Source of the DNA: Lotus japonicus
Taxonomy: Eukaryota; Streptophyta; Magnoliopsida; Fabales; Fabaceae
Length of the DNA: 64,000 nucleotides
Reading direction: 5' to 3'
NCBI RefSeq assembly: GCF_012489685.1
Contig: NC_080046.1
Coordinates: 26,542,223 to 26,606,222 of the forward strand
The notes under the pieces: generated by a model
What the model saw: the letters and a program-made list of their open reading frames with translations, nothing else
What the model was told of the DNA's origin: nothing
The model's database searches: none
Translations under genes and position numbers: made by a program
Shown here: positions 10,611 to 21,457 of the stretch, in pieces
Layout of the letters: the number at the start of each line of letters is the position of its first letter
How positions within the stretch are numbered: the stretch's first letter is position 1

Positions 10611-10985
10611 CTTTTAACGGATATATGAGTTTTTACTACTAATTTAACTCATTTTAGGTACCACGCCTTGAATTGACTCAAGGTACCACAACAAACACCT
10701 TAGTTATTTTATAGTCTAGTCAATTGGTGGAAATGTGATCAATTGGTCAAAATGTGATTGTGCTTTTGCAATTGTGATTTTATGATGATCAATGAGTGAC
10801 CTATGATGTCATTTATTTATGTATGGTGAGTAGGGTTGTTCATCGGTCGGTTTTGGGCAATCGATATTGATTTCGTCGGGTGAATATCACAAAAACTCAG
10901 GCCCGCCACTATCCGTGTAAAGCGTCAGTTTGGTCGGATCTCAGGTGTAGCGGGTGCGCGCGAGTTAATTCAGTTTGTTAAATTG
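10611..10985. other. Spacer, nothing recognised
   Basis: AT-rich left half; a GC-richer stretch from about 10840 on. No coding or repeat signal I can name. Confidence 0.5.
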
Positions 10986-11250
10986 TGGACTAGGCGAGCC
11001 CCTAAGGGGCCTACGCCTAGGGGTTACCCGCCAAGTGGCGGTCGCCCAGCCTGCGAGGCCCAACCGGCCCAACAGAGGCAGTTATACACATTAGGCCAAG
11101 CTTCCCTACTATAATTAGAGAGCGGTTACCATTTGTAAGGGAATCTTGGCTCATTTGATCAATACACACTTGTGATTAAGTTATTTTCTCTCTCTAAGCG
11201 ATTACTCTCTCTCTCTAGATTCTCTCTCTTAGTGCAATCTCTCTACAATA
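10986..11250 (+). repeat. Truncated LTR (copy A) of a short-LTR Tat-type element
   Basis: Starts TGGACTAGGCGAGCCCC and matches copy B (13658-13977) and copy C (45461-45661) through CACATTAGGCC, the TATA-like box, GATCAATACACACTTG and the CT-rich leader. It stops at CTCTACAATA, about 27 bp short of the LTR end seen in B, and continues straight into the antisense gene. It differs from B by roughly a tenth of its bases and by a small deletion. The five bases before it are AATTG, against AATGG beyond copy B. Confidence 0.75.
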
Positions 11251-12640
11251 TGTACTTGGGTTGAGTGGGCGGCGCGAAGCAGACTCACCTCTTGTCGCAG
11301 TTCTTGGGCATCTTTGGTGGCGGAGTTGTACGTCCTGAACGCATGACCAAAGATGCTCCCTGCGTAAAGGAGACTCGCCATAGCTTCTTCGGCCATGAGG
11401 TCCAGACCCTTGCTCAACACTTCTTCTTCTAACTTTTCATGGCGAACTTGGGAGAGAATGAAGGCAATGGGGTCTTTGATGTCTTGGAAGGCCGGGGGGC
11501 GAGAAGGGTCTCCTTCCTCGCCCTCAGAACAGGAAGTTTGTTGGGAGTTGTCGGCATTCAGAAGGGACAACGGGGGCTGTTGGAAATCTCGTGATGATGG
11601 GTCGGCTTGGCGAAGAGGGGAGATTGGCAAGACATCAGCCTCGCCTTGGGAAGGGATGGCTTTTCCCTTTTGAGTTAGGTGGGAGGTCTAAGCAGGAACC
11701 TCGACCCATCGTGGGGGGGGGGGGGGGAGGGAAGCAGCAACCCCGAACCTAGGGGCAAGCGGTGAATCGGGCTCAGTATTTCCAGTGGGCTGGTCAGCGA
11801 TGAGCGGGGACTTCTTTTTCGGCGAAGGGCGAGGAATCTCAATGTCGAGATCCTGTGAAGGGCGCTTCTTTGGGCTAGGCTTCTTCTTCCCGCCCGTGGC
11901 GTTGAACAGGGGAGGGAAAGTAGTAGTCTTCTTGCGGGCGAGGGCGCTGGAAAGCTCAGCGTTCGTGAACTTCAGATCCTCTAAAAGGAAATATGCCAAA
12001 AAGGTTAAAATAGGTGAAGCGAATAAAAAGTAACAAAATAGGGATTTTAGCAACCTAGATACTTAGGAGTCAGCCACTTCTTGGCAGCGTCGATGACTTT
12101 ACCACAATCCAGAATAGGGATTTAGGCCAAGAAATTAATGGTAATCTTATCAGTGTTAGTGAGGGAGTCCTCTGGTGGGTCGACGATGCTGTTGGTCTCT
12201 TCCGTCCAGTAAAAGGGAAAGAGGGTGGTCCCGTCTCTCCGGGTGAAGACCTCGGGGTAGTCATGGGTCACCTCGATCTTGAAATACCACCGGGCAAAGT
12301 TGGACTTAGCATTGGACTTGAACGGGTTGAGCCGTTTGCGGTCAGGCCTGGCTTTCAGGGAAATCCAGCCACGTGACTGCAAGGACTTGGCGTCCACATC
12401 GTAGAAATAGAAGAAGTGAGTCGGCGATGGCTCGCATTGGATGGCATCGCAGAGGATTTCGTAGCACCTAATGAATGCCCATGCATTGGGGTGCAACTGG
12501 CAGGGAGCGACGTTGATGTTGCTCAGAATGGAGCAGTAGAAGGGGGAAAAAGGGAGTCTTATCCCCAATTCAGTGAACAGGTAAACATAGTCGAAGAAGA
12601 AATGGAAATTGCACCTGTTGGTCGATGCCGCCAGGGGCGA
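11229..12640 (-). pseudogene. Antisense extra gene of a Tat-type retrotransposon (Transposase_28-like)
   Basis: Frames 12122-12610 read FDYVYLFTELGIRLPF, then NVAPCQLHPNAWAFIRCYEI and ARWYFKIEV, typical of the plant 'putative gypsy-type transposon' domain (Pfam Transposase_28). In the Tat clade this gene is known to lie antisense between integrase and 3' LTR, which fits its orientation opposite to the LTR. An in-frame TAA (about 12119) follows FLA, then IPILDCGKVIDAAKKWLTPK. Next is a likely ~70-bp intron (about 11983-12054: GTTGCT donor, CCTTTTAG acceptor), then EDLKFTNAELSSALARK and a Lys/Pro-rich tail. A C15 tract (plus-strand 11713-11727) separates this from the last, coiled-coil part (11264-11630). 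Broken by stops and frame changes. Confidence 0.7.
11713..11727. repeat. G15 homopolymer
   Basis: Fifteen G in a row on the plus strand. On the minus strand it encodes the polyproline run in the antisense gene and is a likely site of frame slippage. Confidence 0.95.
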
Positions 12641-13652
12641 TCGTCGTTCGTGCAGCCGCTATAGACAAGGATATTGTCCAAGGGGACCTTGTGACAAAAG
12701 CCCCCGATCTACGAGGAGAGATCCGAAACGGAATGGAGGTCCTCATACTCAGAAGGTTGGTAGATGGCTTATGGGGGGACCGTTTTGGCGACATGAGGAA
12801 GGGTAGCGAAGGTTCTAAGCCGAAAGACCTCCGACAGCGTAAGGGGGACCCCACCGGGGTGGGGAGGCCCAGTTGACTTCCAGGGCGTTGGAATTCGTTG
12901 CGGAGGAGAAGTCGGGGTATCTCGGCGAGAAGAGTTCCTGGTTTGGCGTCTAGAGGCCATTGGAGAAAATAAGGAGGGAAAGGAATTATCAATACTGGGC
13001 ACAATGGACGGAGTAAAGAGTTCACAGGGAAAGGTGGTAAACAGGGGATAGCCAAAGGGGTAGTAAGCAACAGTGCGGGAGTGATGGTAGGTCGGAGACC
13101 TGTTGGAAGAGATTAGGGATGAGAAGAGTGGAGGTTTCGAAAGTGGCAAATGATCAAGAATGAGGGTCTTTATAGGCAAAGGACTGATGACGACACAGGA
13201 TGTGTGTAGGGTTTGAGCGGCCGTTTCATTGCGTGTAGAAGATGGGGAATGGCGCCTCATGATGTCAGGAGGGAATGATTGCCTTGAAAAAGCAAACAAC
13301 GCAATCTTGGGAGGCGTTGTAAGCGTGGGGTTGGTTCGGATTCTACCCTTTATGATGTGAGGTGACGCTTCAAAAGTGGCAGTTGAGATTTCAAAGATAT
13401 GCTTACTTTTCCGCTTCGCTAACGTGTTGACGCACTGGGCGACTAAACTCACAATTATCTCCCTTCAGGTGTGGCGACCAAACACTCCACAACCGCCGCT
13501 CGTGGACTTGTGGGCTGTGGACTCGAGAGATTTTACTGCTTTTAACGCCATGTCGGTGATTTAAATATTTTTGCACAATAGAATTTTTAGTTAGTCATTT
13601 TGATCCTTAAAGACACACTTAGCCCTCATGCTTCGTGCTCGGTGTCTTGTGG
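12641..13652. other. 5' part of the antisense gene region and retrotransposon remnant
   Basis: Minus-strand frames at 12570-13070 and 12769-13452 are long but overlap in different frames and show no clear family. By position they should hold the promoter, leader and first exon of the antisense gene. The last 200 bp before the LTR at 13658 are non-coding. Confidence 0.4.
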
Positions 13653-13657
13653 AATGG

Positions 13658-13977
13658 TGGACTGGGCGAGCCCCTAGGGAGCCTACGCCCTGGGGTTACC
13701 CTCCAAGTGGCGGTCGCCCAGCCTGGGAATTGGGCCTCATTCTGCGAGGCCCAACCAGCCCAACAGAGGAAGTTATGCACATTAGGCCCAACTCCCCTAC
13801 AATAAATAGGGAGCGGTTTCCATTGGTAATGTACTCTTGACTTATTTGATCAATACACACTTGTGATTCAGTTATTTTCTCTCTCTAAGCAGTTACTCTC
13901 TCTCTAGATTCTCTCTCTCAGTGCAATCTCTCTACAATAGGTATTATACCCTATCTCAAATGTTCATGGCAAGAACA
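13658..13977 (+). repeat. 320-bp LTR (copy B), solo LTR or 3' LTR
   Basis: Starts TGGACTGGGCGAGCCCC and ends GGCAAGAACA, the same end as copy C before its primer site. AATGG lies on both sides (13653-13657 and 13978-13982), the signature of a solo LTR. Alternatively it is the 3' LTR of the element starting at 10986, whose left flank AATTG differs by one base; GTGGAATGG just before it could then be a purine tract. A TATA-like AATAAATA sits near 13802. Confidence 0.8.
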
Positions 13978-13982
13978 AATGG

Positions 13983-15102
13983 GAACCGATGAAAAAAAAA
14001 TTGTTCCGGATAATTTTTTTTATATAAAATAAAACAAAATAGAGTACACGCCATTGATCGAGAAAATTCTCACAAAATAAGAAAAGAACACAAAAATAAA
14101 ATAAAAGGAGGCACCAGATCAGATATGCAACAAGACCTAGGAGCATGCAACCGAGCACATGTGTTGACGGATCGACGGCGGTAAACTATGGATTTTTCGA
14201 ATCAGTGACCAAAGGGGAGGAGAGCAAGAAATGGTTGCGGTGGAACATGGATTCTGAGCATGATGTTCTTGTCGTGATGTTTGGCGACAGTAAGAAGGTT
14301 GAGGTAGCTTAAGCTTCTCATAGGATGTTGTTGGAAAAGGCCAAGGCTTTATTTGTCTCTCGCCACCGTATATGGCTTCTAGCTTCTAGGATGCTGGTGG
14401 TTTTGGCATCGGTGGTCGATGGATGAGCTGATGATGGCTATGTCGTGGAGGAGGTGAGCATAGCAGGCTGTGGATGGTGGCTGGTGCGGTTACAGTTTGC
14501 TTCGAAGCCAAGGGACAATTCAGCCATCATGCCTTAATTCACCATGCTGATCTTATCTTCGAAGTCGCCACCGTCGGGAACCAAATAGGTCGTTACTAAC
14601 AAATGAATCAGGTCGTTACTAACATGGAAAGTATAAGGATGTTAATTGTGTCAGCTTCTTGGTCCCTTCTTGGGAACTTCTCAAAATTTATTGTAAATGG
14701 GGCTTTGTAAGGTAACTCGGGTCCAAGCGAGATTGAGACGATCTTTAGAAATCATGAAATTGAGTTTTTTTTTAATAATCAATTAAATTAACTAAAAAAT
14801 ATTATTTTTTTCATATTTTTAAAATTTGATTGGTTGATAGTGTAAAAAATATTTACACTATTAGTGCATGAACATTTTTCTCTATTCAAATACCTTATTA
14901 TAACATAGAATTTTAAATAAAATTGCAGGGCTTAGAAAGCCCATGTACAATTAAGCCAGTTAATTTATACTCACAACTATTAACATATAATCTTGTTGGC
15001 CTATTTAGAGAAAAAAATATTTTTGTGTAATTTAACTTGTAAATTGTTGATATATATACACCTAAGTTCGTTAGCCTACTTAAATGCCTTATTATGGAAT
15101 AA
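13983..15102. other. Intergenic DNA, nothing recognised
   Basis: AT-rich with a GC-richer part around 14160-14600. Frames are short and unlike any family I know. Confidence 0.5.
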
Positions 15103-15111
15103 TTTTTTAAA

Positions 15112-16323
15112 GTGTAAAATACACTCCCCTCCCTTGAAGTATGCCAATATGACACTCAGCTGTTTTCAACCCAACCCGTTTTCAACCCAACCCATACGGG
15201 CTGACCCATATGGGCCGGGCTGACCCGTATTGACAGCTCTACTCAGCTCCATTCTTAATCAAAATCTACACTCCACCCCACCTACTCTACCAAGTTAACC
15301 ACGTCTTAAAAGATGCTCACAGAATATTCTCTTTAATTCCAAACTAATAGATTTAAATTTTCAAATAATTAAAAATATTTTATTATTATTTTTATTTAAA
15401 AAAGTTTAAGAAATTTACGATTAATATTTTTATAATAATCTATTTGAAACTATTTACTGTATTATATGTTGACGAAAGCTACAAAAATTCTCACAATATA
15501 ATTTATAATATTAGATGACTTTTTTTCTTCATAAAATTCATCTTGGATTATATAATTTCAAGATATATGAATTATATTTTATTTTTTTATTGGTACATTG
15601 AAAAGATAAATTGCATCATCTAAGACTTCCCATACCCAACTCATATATCCCTAACTCTAACCACTTGAACTATCATTCAAGGACATACAACATCATGTGA
15701 TTGAGATGACTAAGAATTTAAATCCATTTTTTTAGATATGAAACTATACCTTATTCAGTTATTCTAGTAGACTAAGCAACTCACGTAATAATCATTTCTT
15801 ATTTGTTGCATTTCCCATTTTATTTGCTAAGATAATATTGCATGTTGCAAGTGCAACCAATCTTTGAAGCTAATAATATACTAATTGAGAAGGTGACCTG
15901 AACAATCATAAATTTGTTTTTGGACTTTTCATTGGAATAAATGTCATCTAATTAATCATGAAACTTTGCTAGTACAATTAATCATGAAAATAAGTTAAAA
16001 GAAAAATAGAAGTATTTGTTTATAGTCTAAATTTATATTTGTAAACTTAAATGTTATTGATATTCCTATACAATATTGTGAAAATATTTAATTGTAAATA
16101 TCTTAAACTTATTGAAATAAAAAGTAATAAAGGGAGTTATTTTTAATTTTATTATTATTTAAATATTTAAATTTATTAGTTTGGAATTAAAGAGAATATT
16201 CCGTTAGCATCTTTTAACATGTAGTTAACTTGTTAGATTGAGTGGGGTGAAGTGTAGATTTTGGTTAAGAATGAGGCTGAGTGTCATTTTGCAAACCTCA
16301 AGGGAAGGGAGTGTATTTTACTC
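15112..16323. mobile_element. Long-TIR MULE-like element, 1.2 kb, non-coding
   Basis: The left arm (about 15112-15410) and right arm (about 16125-16323) are reverse complements over roughly 200 bp. Outer ends are GTGTAAAATACACTCCC and GAGTAAAATACACTCCC. TTTTTTAAA flanks both ends (15103-15111 and 16324-16332), a 9-bp duplication typical of Mutator-like elements. The interior has no coding capacity. The left arm carries an extra 87 bp from a later insertion. Confidence 0.85.
15162..15240. mobile_element. 79-bp hAT-like insertion in the left TIR
   Basis: The 8-bp ACTCAGCT occurs at 15154-15161 and 15241-15248, as in hAT target duplications, and the right arm of the host element lacks the segment. 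The insert is rich in GGGCTGACCC/GGGTTGGG motifs and its right end, reversed, reads AGAGCTGTCAATACGGGTC, like plant hAT termini. Its left end has a partial AGCTGT counterpart. It is a tiny or truncated copy. Confidence 0.7.
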
Positions 16324-16332
16324 TTTTTTAAA

Positions 16333-16647
16333 TAGTCTATCAAACCAGACCAAATTTGTATCAAAACCAAGTTGATGCCTTAAAAACGACTTACAAACTT
16401 GATTTTTTTATTTATCTTAGTGTCGTTTCTTACTGCCTCTCGCCACAAATTATTTTATTTCAAAATCCTCTATAACAGCCACTAGTCATAAAAACCACCA
16501 CAATAAATCTTTTACTTAGTGTTGTCAAAGCCAACCGACGATATGCTACATCCTAACGACAATTAACACCAACCCCTGCTAACTCTCTGAATTCTTATAG
16601 CTAGTTAGATAATAAGACAGACTTAAACTTTAAAATTTTAAGTACAT
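16333..16647. other. Intergenic DNA, nothing recognised
   Basis: AT-rich spacer between the MULE-like element and the nested solo LTRs. No coding or repeat signal. Confidence 0.5.
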
Positions 16648-17102
16648 CATACTGTTGGCACCCAAAAAATCTGTAACGACTATTAAGAGAGTCAAAGGGA
16701 CATACTAGTTGATAAGGTCAACTGGTTATTGGAAGGATCAACGGTAGGTCTAGGCTTAGTCGATGCTACACTAAGATGGGATGACTATATAACAAAATGA
16801 TGAACGTGGACAAGATTTGAAGAAATGTGCATGAAGCTCAAATGCGGGATTAATGAAGATATTTCATGGGTTTCTAGTCTTCACGTGAAAAAAATGGTTC
16901 AGTTCCCTTGAATCAAGGGAAACTGGTATTTTTCTAAGGAACCAGCTGATACAAACAAGGGGTCTGCTCAAAGCAAGCTTCTAGGTTCATCAAGAGGGAC
17001 AAGGCACTAATACTGCATGATCTGTACATGCTTGTAAAACATCAGGAAACGTGGGTAGTGACAAGTGTTTGTTATCCGTCGTAGGTTAGCCGAATTCGCC
17101 TC

Positions 17103-17110
17103 TATAAATA
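17103..17110 (+). promoter_or_regulatory. TATA box of the outer solo LTR
   Basis: TATAAATA followed by GAGGAAGAGACG and a CA-rich transcribed-like leader, in the middle of the LTR where U3 meets R. Confidence 0.6.
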
Positions 17111-18089
17111 GAGGAAGAGACGTTTGTACAAACACACAACTCAACAATCAATCAAGCTACAACTTTCCGCATTATCTTTGTCATTTTATTTTCAAACTTT
17201 ACCCTTCAACTTTTCAACATTTATCTCGCTTTCAGTCATTTACTTATAGCCGTTTAAGTTGTTCATTCGTCCATTTTAGTCTTTACCTTAGTTTAGTAGC
17301 CTTGTTCCATACACAACTTCTCAATAGTGACCACCACTAAGAGCTTTTTGGAGAGTTCCTTCCTTAAGTAATTGTTTGATTAGGGAATTGTTACGTTAGT
17401 TTCTCTGACCTACACGGCTACCTATGTGGTGTCCCCCTTCCACAAGTGACGTCTTCGTCCAACTCCTATCACTCGTGAACGAGTGACACTACTTTTTTTC
17501 TTTCTTTCTTTGTGTTACGTTATCCTTGATCCTCCCTAATCCTTTATAATCCTTTTTAATTATGTACCGAATCAGAGACCACTAAGACTGTTTCCAGTCC
17601 AAGAGTTCCCCTCTAACTTTTCAGATAGATGACCATATACCTACGATAAGTAGGTTAGCAACAAACAAAAACATCACACACATAACATTCGTGGCCTAAG
17701 CCACTACAGAGTTCAATGACATAAATTAATAGAGTGTTCAAGTGAGGATATACATATCCCTACAAGGCATCACCAAATAAAAACTTAATTAATCAAGAAA
17801 CTGATAAAGACATTCATCGGACCGTCTGCTTCGTCCCCTCTTCCTCCTCGGGATCCTCCTCCATATCTCTGTTGTTTCCCTCCGTCTGCACTGGCACTGC
17901 CACCCTCTCTCCCAAACCATCTGGCCTCACGAACCGCTGTCTATAGATCCGGGCGTCTCTGAAAAAACTCGGCGATCGCACCCTCTTCCTAGTTGTAGTC
18001 TTGAGGCACGATGCAATCCTCCGGGGTGGAGAACCTGCAGACTCTCGGGATGCCTGACCGGGTGTGAAAAGCTCTTGTGGACTCCTAAC

Positions 18090-18398
18090 TCATATCGATC
18101 CGCATCCAACATGTGGATCGGGAGCTACGCCGGTCTGAGGGGCTGGATCCACCTTCGGTTGAGGCTGTGGCGGTGGATTAGAAACGGGCGGTCGGAATCT
18201 CCTGGCATGCCTCGACATATAAAAGGAAAATGTGAGAGGGATAGTCACTGGATAGCCAAGCTCATCTGATCCAGGTACCCTGCACCATAACATAGTCAGT
18301 CCGTTATAAAAGCAGAACCCTGTGTTGGGTTCAAGGTACCAGCCAATGCAGGACTGAAAATCAGCGTGAATGGCGAGCATCGAAGGGAGACTCATCAT
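18090..18398 (-). other. Open frame in the middle solo LTR, unknown
   Basis: 102 codons from ATG (MMSLPSMLAIHADFQSCIGW...) with a Pro-rich end (PPPQPQPKVDPAPQ). It lies 0.67-0.97 kb from the LTR 3' end, the same zone that holds a conserved coding island in the other Tekay-type LTRs. I cannot align its residues to theirs. It may be a diverged version of that island or chance. Confidence 0.3.
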
Positions 18399-20922
18399 CT
18401 AACCTGTGATCTGCTTTATGTAATAAAAATAATGCAAGGGTGAGTCAAACACGACATTGCACAAGTTACATGTCAAATAAATAAACGATAAAGTTCAAGA
18501 TAACATACTATTAAATACAAGTATGTTAACAAACACACACACAATAGCAAGCATATCATGGGGTTCCATCGCCTTATACCTTCGTCCTTCGAATTGACTT
18601 CTCTCACTACTTCTTTTGAAATGGTGAGTCCATCGTCAACCCTTTAATTTTATTTATCATGTGATGAGTATGTTTTATAGGGCCCGAAGCCTTGGCTTCT
18701 TTAATCTTCGGAAAGTCGTCTCGGGAACATGGACACTCCTTATATTCCACTCTTTACCGGACATGATCGCTCAGTAGCTCTCAGACAGAAATACACAACT
18801 CAACTCTTTGCCTTAAACTTCATGCCAACCCCGACCTCAGGGGTCCTGCCGGGACGAGCATGAGAGGTGTACCATTGTGTAAGTCCTGGGTCTATTCATC
18901 TCTGAACAAGATCACCATTGTCGTCTCTGTATTCCCACCCTCATTAGTGGTAGTGACAACACTTTCCTACTCCTTGTCGCTCCAAGAGTTTGTTTACAAA
19001 CATCATCCATCGCCCCCTTATTCTTCTCAATAATTTCTAGCGAACTAGAAACAAACATCTGTACCTTACTCTTCAAGCAAGTACACCTCAATGTGGTTAG
19101 AGGTGAGATCCATGAGGATCAAGTACAACGGTTTTAAGGCAGGAAATTCTCATTCATTCCGGTAATGGTTATGTACTCTTATATTCAATTTGATAAAAGG
19201 GTGTCACCTATCATCTATTAATTTCATTTTATAATTAATATTATCTATCTCCCTAAAGTGATTCCTAACATGTGACGGGTAGGTCTAGATCTCAAAATCA
19301 AGTATCAATAACACATTAAGCCGGTGAATTATTTCCCTATACCCTCCTACCTCAGATGTTTAAATTTTTTTTTATCGTCATAAGACAATTCTTTTTTCCG
19401 AGCCATTAGGCTAAATTCTTAAGTATCACCATATCTCATGGCATACTTTATCTCCTTTCTAACAATGCATCAATACAACATCCACAAGCAATTCACAACA
19501 TGAACCACAAGCAAACATTCAGCATCACTTCATCAAGCATATAATTCAATAGCATTTGTAAACAGTCAAGTAAATAACAATATGTTTATTATCGCTTTAA
19601 CGATTAATTATCCGTCATGTACCAAGATAAGGTCTTGTCTAACTCCCCTTACCTTGATTTTATTCATAGGCCATATAAGTCATAATAAGCTCTCTAATCA
19701 CTTAGTTAGGGTTAATTAGGCTTAACTATACTTAGTCATTTCTTAAGTTTATTTTTAATCCTTAAGGTCTTTGTCACTATAACTAAGCCTTCCTCTGATC
19801 ATCCTAATATTTTTACTAAGTTCAGATTAGTCTCCTAGTACTTAACTAAGGTCAGATTATGCAAATTAAGCTTAATTCTACTTAATCAAAATTCCATTAA
19901 TCATAAGCTTACTTGCAAATTAAGAAATTCTATCCTAAGCCTCTAACATACTTCCAGTGACCTATTCCTATAGTTTTCCATGTTCTGAGTTCAAATAAAC
20001 TATTTTTAGAAGCGTCTGAGCACTGTAGCTACCTCAATTAGCCAATTTTAGAATCGGCCGAGAGGTGAAATTGGGGGTTTTCATCTCAGAGCTCTATCAT
20101 CGATTCTACCTATCCTAAAATATCATATCATGTTCCAAAAGCATAGACTAATCAATTTGGCACTCCAATTCGAGGCCATAAGCTCAACTCGATAGCGTGT
20201 TTGAGCTTCAAAATTTGAATATTGGTTCCATCGATTCCTAGCGATTCATGGCTATAAACTGATCTAAAGCTTCATAAAAATGTTCTAACATGCTCAAGGG
20301 TACGTTTTGGAGCGAAAATGATGCAAAAATGAGAGAGTTGCAGAACTCACTCACTGGAGAAGATGATGTTCGCCGGAGAAGATGACCGGAGATGTCCAAT
20401 GTAACACCCCGATTTTCGAGTGTCACTTTAGTAACTCAAAAATAAAATAAAGCGGAAAAGCAGGTATTTTTTTTCGTTTTGTTTAAAATGAAAGACTTGT
20501 CGAAATAAGGACTCAACCCAATCGCGATTAACAACGACTAATATACAATACAAGTACAACCCTCGCTGTAACTAAAAACATCGTCACGAGTGTCCTCAAG
20601 TGACGGAAAGTAAAATCAAGTAACTGAAAGTACTGCCTGCAGGCAAATAAGTGCGACCCATAGTCAAAGTCATAAGTTTTATAAATACAGTCCTCCAAGA
20701 AAGTAAGTCAGCCCAAAACGGCCTCCAAAGGACCTCCTACGTCCGACAAACTCCCTATGATCCTCATGGAAGAGAACCACACAAAAAGCTAATAGTCGGG
20801 GACCTACCCTGCCCTAAAATAAGAAATGACAATCAGAGCTATGACATCGACACCCGATATACTACACCCCTAACATCAACCCTCATCCGATCCTGAATGA
20901 AGTCCGGGTCCACGTCGAAGGC

Positions 20923-21135
20923 TCAGTAGTAGTCATTTCGCACCGGGTCTTCCCCGAACGACGAACCATCACGAATCAGCTGTTGAACGTCTGGCAGCAG
21001 ACCGACCGTCCAAACACAAACATACACACAAAGCCACAATGCGAGGGTCAACTCACAAAATGTAATAGATAATACAGGCAACATGAGAAGAATAGGGGGT
21101 ATATATATATATATATATATGTTGTATATATACAT
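20923..21135 (-). pseudogene. Decayed LTR-encoded open frame (inner solo LTR)
   Basis: On the minus strand the conserved lead GAGTTGACCCTCGC (about 21042-21056) is followed by a peptide CVWTVGLLPD and, in another frame, MVRRSGKTRCEM. These correspond to CLCLGGRPAARC/FVFGRSACCQ and MVSPSGGIRFE in the other LTRs. The expected ATG after GCCAG is ACG here and stops follow, so the frame is dead. Confidence 0.5.
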
Positions 21136-21328
21136 ATAAGTTCTGTATTGCCTACCCTAAGGTATATACATATCATGTTATCGATTCTCTAATACAGTTC
21201 AATCATCAAAACACATAACGATGTTCAACACATCAACAAATATAGTTAGGCGCATGGTGTGCTAATGCAATGTCATGCTCAAAGGATGATCCGGATAAAA
21301 TGTCACCATCTTGATGGATGGGACAAGC

Positions 21329-21457
21329 CAAGCATCTCGCTCCGCTAAAGCATCTCGCTTTTATGAAGCATCTCGCTTCTGTAAAGCATCTCGCTTTTAT
21401 GAAGCATCTCGCTCCTTGTGAAGCATCTCGCTTCAATGAAGCATCTCGCTCCGATGA
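21329..21457. repeat. Hairpin-unit tandem array in the inner solo LTR
   Basis: Seven units of about 18-20 bp with core AAGCATCTCGCT. Several are exact hairpins with loop ATCTC: TGAAGC/GCTTCA (21419-21435) and AAAGC/GCTTT (21383-21397), the latter a paired change from G-C to A-T. Confidence 0.85.

Noticed and set aside
18090..18398. Claim that this frame is homologous to the LTR island at 57110
   Set aside because: Position agrees but residues do not align; only the positional remark is kept.
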